From NCBI GenBank assembly GCA_903863015.1, contig CAIPAI010000057.1, forward strand, positions 62,001-126,000: DNA of 64,000 nt. The letters are read 5' to 3'. The notes beneath the pieces were generated by a model. That model was not told the origin of the DNA and made no database searches. It worked only from the letters and a program-made list of their open reading frames with translations. Position 1 is the first letter of the stretch; each line of letters starts with the position of its first letter. Source of the DNA: an uncultured Actinomycetes bacterium (GTDB lineage Bacteria; Actinomycetota; Actinomycetes; Nanopelagicales; Nanopelagicaceae). Shown here in pieces: positions 1 to 10,100 of this stretch. Position numbers and translations under genes: made by a program.

Positions 1-1
1 T

Positions 2-139
2 TGGGCTCCCGATGCTGAGAATGTGCTTAAAGAAGGTGCGGGTGGGAATGGAGCACGGCAGAATTTGGTTTACCAAATAAGTCGGCTCGAGGAAGCACTT
101 CCCAGAGCGGTTCGACCAGAGAAGAAGGAGCAGAGTTGA
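2..139 (+). CDS. C-terminal end of an unidentified protein (partial)
   Basis: An open frame enters from the left edge and stops with TGA at 137-139. About 45 residues are visible, starting WAPDAENVLKEG and ending RPEKKEQS. The tail is charged and probably helical, and I do not recognise the family. Its stop codon overlaps the TTG start of htpX (TTGA at 136-139), a typical translational-coupling arrangement, so the two genes are probably in one operon. The purine-rich stretch GAAGAAGGAG near its end also serves as the ribosome binding site of htpX. The frame and the overlap are seen directly; no function is claimed. Confidence 0.6.
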   Translation, partial: WAPDAENVLKEGAGGNGARQNLVYQISRLEEALPRAVRPEKKEQS

Positions 140-1011
140 GCCACGGTAAGTACTTCAACGGAGTAAAGACTGCAGCCCTACTTGGTTTACTTTCGGCATT
201 AATTTTAATTGCGGGTGCTCTGCTGGGAGGCCGTAGCGGACTCACTATTGCACTCTTCTTCGCTCTGGCCACCAATGGAATCGGCTACTTTTTTAGCGAC
301 AAGATTGCACTGCGCTCAATGCGTGCCGAAGCCGTTTCTGAAGCACAATCACCCGTGCTTTATCGAATAGTTCGAGAGCTCTCTTCGTCAGTAAATATGC
401 CTATGCCGCGCCTTTACATCTCTCCTACTGATGCGCCGAATGCTTTTGCCACAGGTCGGAATCCGCAAAACGCGGCGGTCTGCTGCACACGCGGAATTAT
501 GCAGATTCTGGATGAGCGCGAACTTCGCGGGGTTATCGGTCATGAACTTTCACATGTATATAACCGAGATATTCTCACTAGCTCGGTGGCTGCTGCGCTC
601 GCAAGTATCGTGATGTTCTTGGCTCATATGGCGTGGTGGATTCCCATTGGCGGCGGCAATAGCGATCGCCGTGACGGCGGAAATGCAGCAGGTGCGTTGG
701 TTTTGATGATTCTGGGACCAGTCGCTGCATCACTTATTCAAATGGCAATTAGCAGAAGCCGCGAATTTCAGGCGGATGAAAGCGGGGCCTTTCTCACGAG
801 AGATCCGCTGGCCTTAGCTAGTGCCCTTCGCAAACTTGAGGCGGGTACGCAAGCGCGGCCGCTTCTTCCTGAGCCTTCAATTCAAACTACCAGCACGCTG
901 ATGATCGCTAGTCCGTTTAGAACGGGAACAGTTTCGCGCATGTTCTCCACGCATCCGCCCATGGCGGAGCGCATCAGGCGTTTAGAAGAGATTGCTCGTA
1001 CCTACAAGTAA
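136..1011 (+). CDS. htpX: Membrane zinc metalloprotease HtpX (M48 family)
   Basis: HtpX-type proteases sit in the cytoplasmic membrane and degrade misfolded membrane proteins. The 291-residue product has the family length. Two hydrophobic segments lie within residues 12-50. The zinc-binding motif HELSH is at residues 136-140 (ligands H136 and H140, catalytic E137), and the third ligand is probably E210 in the REFQADE motif. More hydrophobic segments lie between about 150 and 205. The start is a TTG preceded by GAAGAAGGAG at 121-130 and overlapping the upstream stop codon. Two adjacent TAA codons close the gene, 13 bases before the convergent YajQ-family gene ends. Family assignment is firm; substrates are unknown. 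Confidence 0.93.
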   Translation: MSHGKYFNGVKTAALLGLLSALILIAGALLGGRSGLTIALFFALATNGIGYFFSDKIALRSMRAEAVSEAQSPVLYRIVRELSSSVNMPMPRLYISPTDAPNAFATGRNPQNAAVCCTRGIMQILDERELRGVIGHELSHVYNRDILTSSVAAALASIVMFLAHMAWWIPIGGGNSDRRDGGNAAGALVLMILGPVAASLIQMAISRSREFQADESGAFLTRDPLALASALRKLEAGTQARPLLPEPSIQTTSTLMIASPFRTGTVSRMFSTHPPMAERIRRLEEIARTYK

Positions 1012-1024
1012 TAAGCGTCGAAGA

Positions 1025-1513
1025 TTAGCGGTAGTTATCGAATTGCACTGCAAAGTCCCAATCGTGGCCTTTGACGAGTGCAATCACTTCTTGCAAGTCA
1101 TCGCGCGACTTACTTGAAACACGAAGTTCATCACCTTGAATTTGTGACTTGACCGACTTGGGGCCATCGTCTCGAATCAGTTTCGCGACTTTCTTCGCAT
1201 TCTCTTGGGTAATGCCTTGCTTAAGCTCGGCAGAAATCTTGTAAATCTTGCCTGATTGTTGTGGCTCGCCGGCGTCGATTGATTTGAGAGAGACGCTGCG
1301 CTTGATGAGCTTCTCTTTAAAGACGTCGAGAGCAGCTTTGACGCGCTCTTCGCTCTCGGCCTCCATCGCGATCTTCTCGCCAGACCACTCGATCTTCGCC
1401 CCGGTGTTCTTGAAGTCGAAGCGGGTGGCCAGCTCACGCTGGGTCTGGTTGAGGGCGTTGTCGACCTCCATCTTGTCGACTTTGGAAACGATGTCGAATG
1501 AACTATCAGCCAT
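1025..1513 (-). CDS. YajQ-family nucleotide-binding protein
   Basis: A YajQ family (UPF0234) protein of 162 residues. Members are small cytosolic proteins with two ferredoxin-like folds that bind nucleotides; some bind cyclic di-GMP and act as effectors. The family signature is clear: the N-terminus [13 protein letters not shown], then [11 protein letters not shown], later [31 protein letters not shown] (read in parts), and the C-terminal [12 protein letters not shown] chose ATG at 1513 instead of an in-frame GTG at 1522 because it gives the family N-terminus and because a TAGGGT box lies 7 bases upstream, as for a leaderless transcript. It converges with htpX. The ligand in this organism cannot be read from sequence. 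Confidence 0.92.
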   Translation of the reverse strand: MADSSFDIVSKVDKMEVDNALNQTQRELATRFDFKNTGAKIEWSGEKIAMEAESEERVKAALDVFKEKLIKRSVSLKSIDAGEPQQSGKIYKISAELKQGITQENAKKVAKLIRDDGPKSVKSQIQGDELRVSSKSRDDLQEVIALVKGHDWDFAVQFDNYR

Positions 1514-1520
1514 GAGGCAC

Positions 1521-1526
1521 ACCCTA
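1521..1526 (-). promoter_or_regulatory. Candidate -10 box of a leaderless promoter for the YajQ-family gene
   Basis: On the minus strand TAGGGT is followed by seven bases and then the ATG at 1513. In Actinomycetota a TAnnnT box 6-7 bases before the start codon usually marks a leaderless mRNA. No Shine-Dalgarno sequence is visible. The same layout recurs at several other genes in this window. Confidence 0.45.
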
Positions 1527-1642
1527 CCGAAATGGCGCCGGCGGAGGGCGCTGCGCCGGGTCTATCGCGGGATTCCAGCGCGCAGCAGGGCGAAACGCGG
1601 GAGCGAGCCACCCCCTCGGCAGGGTAAGGTTTCCCTGCTCAT

Positions 1643-1725
1643 GGCGGATTGCCCGAGCGGCCAATGGGAGCGGACTGTAAATCCGTCGACTTACGTCTAC
1701 CCAGGTTCGAATCCTGGATCCGCCA
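1643..1725 (+). tRNA. tRNA-Tyr (anticodon GTA)
   Basis: A class II tRNA with a 7-bp acceptor stem (GGCGGAT pairing with ATCCGCC), anticodon GTA at 1677-1679, a long variable arm, the T-loop sequence GGTTCGAATCC and discriminator A. The 3' CCA is not encoded. A possible -10 box TAAGGT lies at 1625-1630. Tyr is one of the few bacterial tRNAs with a long variable arm, which agrees with the 83-base length. Confidence 0.96.
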
Positions 1726-1727
1726 CG

Positions 1728-1756
1728 AAGGGTGGGTTCTTCGGAACCCACCCTTT
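1728..1756 (+). terminator. Strong hairpin terminator after tRNA-Tyr
   Basis: AAGGGTGGGTTC, a TTCG tetraloop and GAACCCACCCTT form a perfect 12-bp stem, followed by a short T stretch. It begins three bases after the tRNA and should end the tRNA transcript before the Rieske gene. Confidence 0.85.
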
Positions 1757-1866
1757 ACTCTTGCCCGCACTCTCAGGGGATTCTCACTTCAAAGTGCGCC
1801 TTCGCCGATATCAATGCCGCGAATCCGCGCCTACGATGGTGAAACTCGTGCGTGAAGGGATCCCCC

Positions 1867-2799
1867 ATGTCTAGCAAGAACCGTAAGCCGGCTGTCAGCT
1901 CGACTCCGAAGAACTCGTTTGTGGGTAAGTGGCGCTCGCAGTCGTGGGCCGTGCGCACTCTTCGAGTATGGCTGGGCGTCACCTTCACCTATGCCGGGCT
2001 CTACAAAGCACTCGATGGCGGTTTTCTCGATTCGCACGCGACCACATATATAGGCAGGCAATTAGCCGGCTTTGCCCGCACTTCTCCTATTTCATCGATT
2101 ATGCAAAAGATGATCGAGCATGCGACCTTGGTGGGCTTTGGAACCATCATCGTCGAACTCGCAATCGGATTAGCGACTCTCTTAGGTTTTGTTGAGTTTT
2201 ACGCAGCTATTGCAGGAGCCGGGCTTTCGTTCATGTTGTGGCTCACAGCATCTTGGGGAACTACTCCATATTTCTTAGCGTCGGATAGCGCGTATGTCGT
2301 GCTGTGGTTGGTGCTTGCATTCATGATTGCGCCGAATAAGCAACGAGTAAAAAATGAGCTAGCACTAGATCGTCGGGCCGTGGTTCGAGTGGGGTTCCTT
2401 GGAGCGCTTTCGCTTGCATTCTTTGGTGTAGGCAAACTCTTTGCCTCAGCGCCTATTGATGCAAAGAAAGCGGCCACTACCGCAGCGTCAGCGCCAACTG
2501 GCGCACTTGTGGCACTCAAAGATCTGCCTGTGAATTCATCTGCTGACATTACTTTGGCAAGTGGAGATCCAGGAGTCGTCGTTCGTCTTGCGGAAGATAA
2601 GGTCTGCGCGTTCTCTGCGGTGTGCACGCATAACGGTTGCACAGTCGCATATGACTCGGCCCAAAAAGTCTTTCTCTGCCCGTGCCACGGGGCGGCTTTC
2701 GATCCAGCAAATCACGCACAAGTCCTGCAAGGTCCGGCAAACAGGCCGCTCGATGAAGTTGCCGTGAAGATTGAAAAAGGTTACGTCGTAACGGCTTAG
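1867..2799 (+). CDS. DoxX-like membrane protein with C-terminal Rieske [2Fe-2S] domain
   Basis: A 310-residue membrane redox protein. After a basic N-terminus it has hydrophobic segments at about residues 30-50, 80-130 and 140-155, resembling DoxX/MauE-type four-helix proteins. A further hydrophobic segment lies at about 175-195, then an Ala/Thr linker, then a Rieske domain from about 210 to the end. The cluster motif is complete: C253-T-H255 with C258, and C271-P-C273-H274. The iron ligands would be C253, H255, C271 and H274, with C258-C273 as the disulfide. The ATG at 1867 follows AAGGGA at 1855-1860 with good spacing; an in-frame GTG at 1852 is less likely. No cytochrome b gene is adjacent, so it is probably not a bc1 subunit. 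The electron partner is unknown. It converges on the next gene with a gap of only 7 bases. Confidence 0.85.
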   Translation: MSSKNRKPAVSSTPKNSFVGKWRSQSWAVRTLRVWLGVTFTYAGLYKALDGGFLDSHATTYIGRQLAGFARTSPISSIMQKMIEHATLVGFGTIIVELAIGLATLLGFVEFYAAIAGAGLSFMLWLTASWGTTPYFLASDSAYVVLWLVLAFMIAPNKQRVKNELALDRRAVVRVGFLGALSLAFFGVGKLFASAPIDAKKAATTAASAPTGALVALKDLPVNSSADITLASGDPGVVVRLAEDKVCAFSAVCTHNGCTVAYDSAQKVFLCPCHGAAFDPANHAQVLQGPANRPLDEVAVKIEKGYVVTA

Positions 2800-2806
2800 A
2801 GCGAGG

Positions 2807-3967
2807 TTATTTCACTTCGAAGTCAGAGAAGTCATCTACCATGACTTGTTTTCCACGGCGATAGCCGAGCATCCAAGCCCCGCCGACGAGCAAGAGTAAA
2901 ACAATCGCAGCTAGTAAGTATTTCAATGCTGCATTGCCGCTCTGATTGACTCGAACAGCATCTGCTGATTTCTTGTCGAGGCCACGGTCGGCCACCGTAT
3001 AAACCTTATTTCCCAGAGCATCTATTGCACCTATGCGGAAAATTAAGTTTGCTACATCACCTTTATATGAATAGCGAGTTACTGATGCGGGAACTGATTT
3101 AATCAATTTCCAATGCGCGCCGTCGTCTGGGCTCTTCTCGACGCTGTATGAAGTGACTTTGATACTTGCGCTCTTACCCCACGTGAGTAGAGCTCCCGAG
3201 TTAGTGTTGGAAACTTTGAGAGACGTTGCTGCTGCGATTGCATAAGGCTGCGCTGCTTCGGCACTCGAATAAGTTCCCACGCCATTTAATGTTGTAGCTG
3301 CTATCCGCATCGTGTACTCCACGCCGTTGTCGAGTCCACTCATTGTCCACGTGCGTGCGGATGCCGCGATTTTGCGCTTCCCCTTCTTCCATACCACTCC
3401 ACCATCTTTTGAATATTGGATAACGAATCCGGAGATCGATGTTCCCTCAGGTGCATCAAAGGTCCAGACAAGGGAGATTTCTTTATCACCTGGTGTGGTT
3501 TCTGTAATTACGGGCGCTGTTGGAATTTGTTGAGGAGTGAGAGTTGCGATATCACTTACATCACCGCGCGCGCCATCAAGGGCGAGTGCAAGCACTCGTA
3601 CGTTGTATGTAGTTCCATTCTTGAGTCCGTCGATGGTGGCGCTGGTGGCCGCGCTCCTATTCGTTTGCGCTGCTGTGGTCCAAGTAATTGCTCCGTCATT
3701 GCTCATTTCGACGAGATACCCAGAGGTGAGTGCCACGTCGGGGGATTTGCTCCATTGCAATGAAATTTGTGCGTCCCCCGCTTTTCCGGTTATCGAGGTG
3801 GGGTGTCGGGGTAGATCTGCAGCGTGTGCAAGCACAGGTGAAGCGGCGAGCGAGAGGAGTGCAAGAAGAAGTGCAAATGTTGCGCGCGTGGCAACTTTCT
3901 TCTCTCGCATCACGTCGCTACTTTGCCAGAGCGCGATACGAATAAGTAGCGCACGATATGTGCGCAT
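2807..3967 (-). CDS. Membrane-anchored protein with three FN3 domains
   Basis: A secreted, membrane-tethered protein of about 386 residues. The hydrophobic signal core and a cleavage-like AHA-A site are followed by three fibronectin type III domains (signatures such as GLKNGTTYNVRV and GLDNGVEYTMRI), one C-terminal transmembrane helix (LLAAIVLLLLVGGAWML) and a short cytoplasmic tail ending DDFSDFEVK. The FN3 domains are lysine-rich, like the last five FN3 domains of the giant protein transcribed the other way. I give the ATG at 3967 because TATATT lies 7 bases before it. The ATG at 3910 (MREKKVATRATF) gives a more ordinary signal peptide but has no ribosome binding site; the choice is open. 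Role as a membrane partner or anchor for the giant protein is an inference from position and domain type. Confidence 0.75.
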   Translation of the reverse strand: MRTYRALLIRIALWQSSDVMREKKVATRATFALLLALLSLAASPVLAHAADLPRHPTSITGKAGDAQISLQWSKSPDVALTSGYLVEMSNDGAITWTTAAQTNRSAATSATIDGLKNGTTYNVRVLALALDGARGDVSDIATLTPQQIPTAPVITETTPGDKEISLVWTFDAPEGTSISGFVIQYSKDGGVVWKKGKRKIAASARTWTMSGLDNGVEYTMRIAATTLNGVGTYSSAEAAQPYAIAAATSLKVSNTNSGALLTWGKSASIKVTSYSVEKSPDDGAHWKLIKSVPASVTRYSYKGDVANLIFRIGAIDALGNKVYTVADRGLDKKSADAVRVNQSGNAALKYLLAAIVLLLLVGGAWMLGYRRGKQVMVDDFSDFEVK

Positions 3968-3974
3968 TTCTAAA

Positions 3975-4003
3975 AATATAATTACAACGGTGTAATTTGA
4001 CCA
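3975..4003 (-). promoter_or_regulatory. Promoter of the FN3-TM gene with a palindrome in the spacer
   Basis: On the minus strand TGGTCA (3998-4003), a 17-base spacer and TATATT (3975-3980) lie 7 bases before the ATG at 3967. The spacer is almost filled by the palindrome ATTACAACGGTGTAAT (3981-3996; arms ATTACA and TGTAAT). A protein bound there would sit between the -35 and -10 boxes, a classic repressor position. The elements are seen; their use is inferred. Confidence 0.55.
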
Positions 4004-4110
4004 CCGCACGGTGGACATGTGCCCCCTAACAAGTGGTCAAAAACCTATACATACCAAGGGTTTGCCCCCCAAAGAGCCCACGCGTACTCGCTGTCTTATT
4101 TACGCGTAAA
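4001..4110. promoter_or_regulatory. Palindrome-rich divergent intergenic region upstream of the giant gene
   Basis: The stretch between the two divergent surface-protein genes holds CCACCGCACGGTGG (4001-4014; arms CCACCG and CGGTGG) and a perfect 12-base palindrome TTTACGCGTAAA (4099-4110). The core ACGCGT occurs at 4080-4085 and 4102-4107, and again inside the giant coding start at 4185-4190 and 4194-4199. I see no convincing forward -35/-10 pair for the giant gene, so its start of transcription is unresolved. These sites are operator candidates only. Confidence 0.4.
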
Positions 4111-4169
4111 ACGGAATGCTTGTGAGCGCAAAGCAACGAGACGTCGTTCCTTTGAAACTTGGGGTGTGT

Positions 4170-7100
4170 ATGCGAATTGGAAACACGCGTGTGACGCGTG
4201 TGCTTTCGCGCGTCACCGCAGGGCTTTCAGTTATCACCCTTAGCGCATCACTCCTCGGCCTCTCTGCAGCTACGGCACTAGCTGCCGGTTGTCAGCAAGG
4301 CACCGATTACACACTCACCACCAGCGGTGGTGAATACATCCTCACCTTTACCAACTCGGCCGTCTCATGTACGTGGACACCACCCCAGGGTCTGACAAAT
4401 ATGAGTGTCACGGTCGTCGGTGGTGGTGGCGGCGGTGGCGGTAACGGCGGTGGCGGTGGCGGTGGCGGTGGTCTAGCAGCAAAAGAACAGATCACTATCG
4501 CAAATACTCCGATCACTATCTCAGTGGGTGCCGGTGGAAGTGGTGGTGCTGGAAATCTCGGCACTATCGCAGGCAACTCAGGTACCGCTGGTTCTGGTTC
4601 GAGCTTCTCTCAAGGCTCTATCGCTCTCGTCGGTGGCGGCGGTTCCGGAGGTTTCGGAAGTGCCGGCACAGACCCCACAGTCACCAACTTTGGTGCGGGT
4701 GGTGCCGGTGGTGCGTCATCAATCACGGCGCCTACGGGAATCAACGCTAATCAAGTCAGCGGCGCTAGTGGTGGCCGCGGTGCGATTGTGGCAAACACGC
4801 GTGGACAAAATGGTTCCGAAGGAAATCCCAACGCGATTACAACTAACTCCACGATTTACGGCAGTGGTGGTGGCGGTGGAGATTGGCAACAAACGTCAGC
4901 AACTACCGCCGGAGGTCGCGCGGGCACGGGTGCTGGATTTGGTGGATACGGCGGCACCGACGGCGCTAATGCGGCTGTAAACCTTGGTGGTGGCGGTGGT
5001 GGTGGTCGTCAATTCGGAAATCGTCCCGGCGGCAATGGTGGTTCCGGAGCTGTCATTTTGCGATTCACTCCGGATGCTGCTTCTGCAAGCGCACCCAACG
5101 GTTTAGCTCTGGCAACAGCTTCCGATAGTGGCCAGTCAAATGCCGATCGCATTACAAACGTTCCCACCCCTGTCATTAATGTTGCCGGACTAGAAACAGG
5201 AACCGCTGTCACTATTACCGCAACTCGTCCCGGCGCAACCTCGGTAAGTTGCACCTTCACCGCAACGAGTACAACAGGTAATTGCGCGATGCCTACGTTG
5301 AGTGATGGGCAGTGGACCATTACGGCGAAGCAAGCCGATTCTTGGAATAATATTTCCGCTCCATCGGCATCAATTGTTGTTACGATCGACACAACTGCTC
5401 CGCTATTAACTCTCACGCCAGTAACAAATAACATTCAAGTTTCCACTGCAAATCCGGCAGCAACTTATGTACTCACGGCTAATGAAGCAATTGATTGCTC
5501 AACGCTCTCTGCTACATCTGGTACTGACTTTGATCTAGCCGGGCTTTCCTCGATTACGACAGTACTTGCTTCTGGAAATATTTGTAACGTGAATGCGGCG
5601 ACGGCCGCACCGAGTGGCGCGCGAACTCAGAGCACGCTCTCAAAAGCCGCATCTTTTAGTGTTACTGATATTGCGGGAAATGCTCAAACTTTAATTTCGA
5701 CCGGAAACCCAGCAACTGAAGTTGTGACAGTCACTACCGGGGCGACGCCTTCATTCCCCACGGTAGGTGGCGCGACGACTGCCAATTTGGTTTCTGGAGT
5801 TGCCAAGCAAATTGGTAATCAATTCGCCATCTCTGATCCTCTCGGGGTCAATTGGTCTCAGGTAGTAGCTACGGTGACAACAAGTGCCGGAATTCTTTCA
5901 GCCGACGCCGGAGATCAAGGCGCAACTGTTCAAGTCAGCGGAAACGTTGTCACAATTCGCGGATCGAAGACGCAAGTAATCAATACTCTTAACGGCGTTG
6001 GTACATCAAATGTAAGGATCACCGCATCTGCAAATGTTTCGGTCTCTACAAAGATTGAACCAGCAGCCACTTTTACCAGCGGTGGAATTACTTACTTCTA
6101 CAACAGCGCCAACGGACATTACTACTCTGTCGATCAAAGTGCCCGCTCTTATGCCGCGGCATCGCTTAATGCTCGCTCAACAGTATTTGCTGGTGCGGGC
6201 GGATATCTTGCTACCGTCACCTCGGAAAGCGAATTCAACTTCCTTACCGCGACCGGTGGGCCAGCTGATTCAAGTACGGCTACTTCACCGCTCTGGCTCG
6301 GAGCCATTCGATGCGCATCGTTACCGACTGCTGGCTCTATTTGCTCTCCGGCGAATGAATCAGTGGCAGGCGGGCTCTATTGGAGCGCTGGTGCAAATGC
6401 ACTCGATTCGGAAACAGTTGCCGTCACACCAATAGCTAATGTGGGTGGTTCGTGGTCACCGTGGCTCAATGGTGCGATAGCAAGTGGAGCCGAGTCCTAT
6501 GCGAAAGCCTTAACTTTTTCGCAAGGACAGTGGGATCAATCAAATGCTGCCGATGCCAATAAGTCGCTGATCGAATATGGAAACAATTCTTCCTACGCCG
6601 CTGGTGTACTCACCACATCATTCTCGATCGATCCTTTGGTAAATACCGCCGCCGAAGCAGATTACTCCATGGTGTTTAACGGTAATCAGTACGCAGAAGC
6701 TCCTAACCAAGTAATTCCTAATAGCGGAGCATTTACCGTTGAAACGTGGGTCTTTGATCGCACCCCAACTTCCGTTGCGTCTTCCACTAATTTCGTAACG
6801 CAAGGCGTACAAGGTGGGAACTTCTACCTGGGTAGTACGGCTGTTTCTGGTACTACGCGAAACGTGCGCATTAGCGATACCTGGAGTGACACCGGATACA
6901 AGATGCCACAGAACCAATGGGTCCATCTTGCGGTAGTAGCCGATGGCGCGGGAGCTGCGTATCTCTACGTCAACGGAGTTCTTGCTGCCACTAAGGCAAG
7001 CGGTTTTATTAATCCAGCTCCTCAAACTTCAACTTACAACGGATCTGGTCTACGAGTAGGTCGACAATATGGAGCTCCATATTTTGAGTACGCCTACGGT

Positions 7101-10100
7101 CGGGTTGATGAAGTAAAAATTTGGAAGGCTGCTCGCAGTGCGAGCGATATTGCGACTGATATGCACACGTATACGCCTGTCGATTCTTCGAACCTTCTTG
7201 CTTACTATGACTTCAACGAGGGCTCTGGTTCAACTGTTTACAACCGAGCGACTAATGCATCCACTGGCTCTCACCTTATTTTGCAAACTGCTGCCACTGT
7301 GCAAAATGCTGCAACTTCCACATCTCTTCCTACCTGGGTAGATAACAAGGAGATCACAAACAACGGCACAAAGACCGTTGTAAATTTCCCACGCACATAT
7401 ATCACTGCATCGGGTGGTTACAAACTGCCTACCGGTGTGACTTCTATCGATGTCTTCACTGTCGGTGGCGGTGGCGGTGGCGGTGAGAATGTTGGCGGTG
7501 GCGGTGGTGGCGGCGCTTCTACAACCTCAACCGGAGTCTCGGTTACTTCCGGCGCACTTATTAATGTCAAGGTGGGTCAAGGTGGGCGCGGTGGAAAGGC
7601 GCCTGGACAAATCGTATCCGCAGGAACCCGAGGCGACACCTCAACAGTGAGCGGTACGGGAATTACTTCGGTCCTCGCTCTCGGTGGACTCGGTGGTCTG
7701 GGTGGTGGCACGGCTAGTGGCGGTGGCGCGGCCGGAGGCGCCGGTGGGGGTGCCGGGGGAAACTCGGCGACGGTTGCAAATACCGCTGGAAACGCGGGGC
7801 TGACTGGCTCTTCATCATCATTTACGGGAGTTACTCGGTTCTACGGTGGTGGCGGTGCCGGCTCAGCGTGGAATCTGGCAACTTCATATGTCGGTGGAAA
7901 TGGCGGTGGAGGTGCGTCAAGCGCCGGAATCGTTGCTACCAATAACGTAAATAATGCTTTTGATGCAATACCTAATACCGGCGGTGGCGGTGGCGGTGGA
8001 AATGTTTGGTATGGATACGGTGGTGATGGAGCGGCCGGAACGGTAGCAATCTCTTACCTGACAGCTTCTGCACCGGCCCTAATAGTCCCTAGTGAACCTT
8101 CTGTACCCACGACTACGAGTGTCTTTGCGGGTTCCTATTCACTACTCGGCTACACCAATCCTATTAATGGCTATGTAAACGGCGAGCAAGTGCAAGCTGT
8201 GGTGAGCGTCGTAAACAACGCGAACTACGGAACAGTTCCGGTACTCTCCTTCGGCGCTGTTCAATCGAATGGGACATACCTCGCAGCGCAATATACAATT
8301 GTCGGCCAGAAGGTCATTGTCTCTGCATCGAATAACAACTCGATCACTTTCGTGGGTTCACAAGATGCAGTAAATGCCGCGCTCTCCGGTGTTGCGGTCT
8401 ATACATACGTAGCAACCCCGATCCAGGTGCGCCTCACTGTTTCACCTGCGGCCATCACGCAAGGAGATATTTACTACAGCGCAACTACTCAACACTTTTA
8501 CAAAGTAGTCAGCTCTGCGCCATTCGGTTATGACATCACTTGGACCCAAGCCAAACTCGCTGCTGAAGGTATGGCGTTCGGTGGAGTGAAGGGTTACTTG
8601 GCGACCATTCTTTCTTCCGGTGAGAATTCAGAAGTTTTCACGATGGTAACTTCACAAACGGGCGCGTCTCGTCCGTACTGGCTCGGCGCTTCAGATGCGG
8701 CCGTGGAAGGTGCATGGAGTTGGAGTGGTGGGGATAACACTTCGCAATTCTGGGCAGGTGTAGCTGCTGGCGCTGCGAAGAACGGTTTGTACACCAACTG
8801 GCGTGCTGGTCAACCCGATGCCGGAAGTGCGGAAAACTACCTAGCTGGCTTCACGGATGCGGGTTGGTATGACACGACAGATCTCACCGCTGGCATTAGC
8901 ACCTATGTAGTGGAATTTGCTCCGGAGAAATACTTCGCCGATACCACGCTCACATTTATCACTCCTGCAGTAATCGCCGAATCAGGCGTGACGGCAACTC
9001 TTGGATTCAATAGCCCCATCATCGGATACGCCGCGACTGAACCAATTGCTGTCACGCTCACCACTAATTCAGGTGTCGTTTCAGTGATTCCTGGGTCGCT
9101 TTCAGTCTCTGGTAACAACACCACTTCGCTCACGATTCGAGGTGTGCAGGCAACCGTCAATGCTGTCTTGAATACCGCTCGCATTAATACCAGCAATCCT
9201 TCTGGTGCGACGGTCACTATGAATGTAGGTATTGACACCTTGCCGCTCACGCCGGCCAATATCACCAACGTCACCTCAAACGGATCCACCGTGACGTTTA
9301 CTGCGGCCAATAATTTCAGTGCCGGACAAATTGTGCAGATCACGGGGCTTCCCGGAAGCGCTTACAACTTGGCTAATGCCACTATCGCTAGCGCAAACGC
9401 AAGCTCGTTCACCGTCACGTCAAATGCCGCGCGCACTGCTGCCATCACTGGCATCACTAGTAATGGCACTTCGATTACTTATACGGCTAATAATAGTTTC
9501 GCCGCTGGAGATACCGTCACCATCACTGGGGTTGTAACTAGTGGCTCGGCAAGTATTTCGGATTACAACTTGGTAAATGCAGTTATCGCATCAGCAACTT
9601 CAACCACGTTCACAATTAACTCAAGTGTGGGAAAGACCGCCGGGATTACTGCACTCACCCGCGCCTCACAAACGATCACGCTTACTACGGGAGCCCTGGC
9701 ATCCCTGTGGAATACGACTGAAACAGCTACGGTTATCGGTCTGCGCAGCACCTTGGCTGGTTTTACCTCCGGTGTCAACGTAGCTCGTATTGAGACGACG
9801 ACGGCCGCCACATCGATGGCTTTTTCAGTTGCGACTGGTATTAACGCGGCCATCACTCGTTACTCACGAAATGGTTCCGTCGTTACTTTCACGGCTAACA
9901 ATACTTTCACAGTGGGCGAGTACGTCACGATCGCAGGTGCCACAGGCACCATCGGCGCTAACTACAACATCTCTACCATTCGGGTTGATACCGCCACCAG
10001 CACATCGTTCTCGGTAACTTCTCCTCTTACATTGGCGATCACCGCCGTTACCAAAGACACTCCGGCAGTCGGTAAGAGTCGATATGCATCAACTACCGCT

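Noticed and set aside
1248..1874. Forward open frame across the YajQ-family gene and tRNA-Tyr
   Set aside because: It runs antisense through a conserved gene and then through a tRNA and its terminator; a chance frame.
4001..4014. CCACCGCACGGTGG as a transcription terminator
   Set aside because: The loop would be only two bases and no T stretch follows on either strand, so an operator-like palindrome is more plausible.
4116..4169. Upstream in-frame ATG as start of the giant protein
   Set aside because: It adds 18 residues (MLVSAKQRDVVPLKLGVC) before a complete signal peptide and has no ribosome binding site.
4307..4576. Proline-rich open frame on the minus strand
   Set aside because: It is the complement of the glycine-rich codons GGT/GGC, with no start signal and no family; a shadow.
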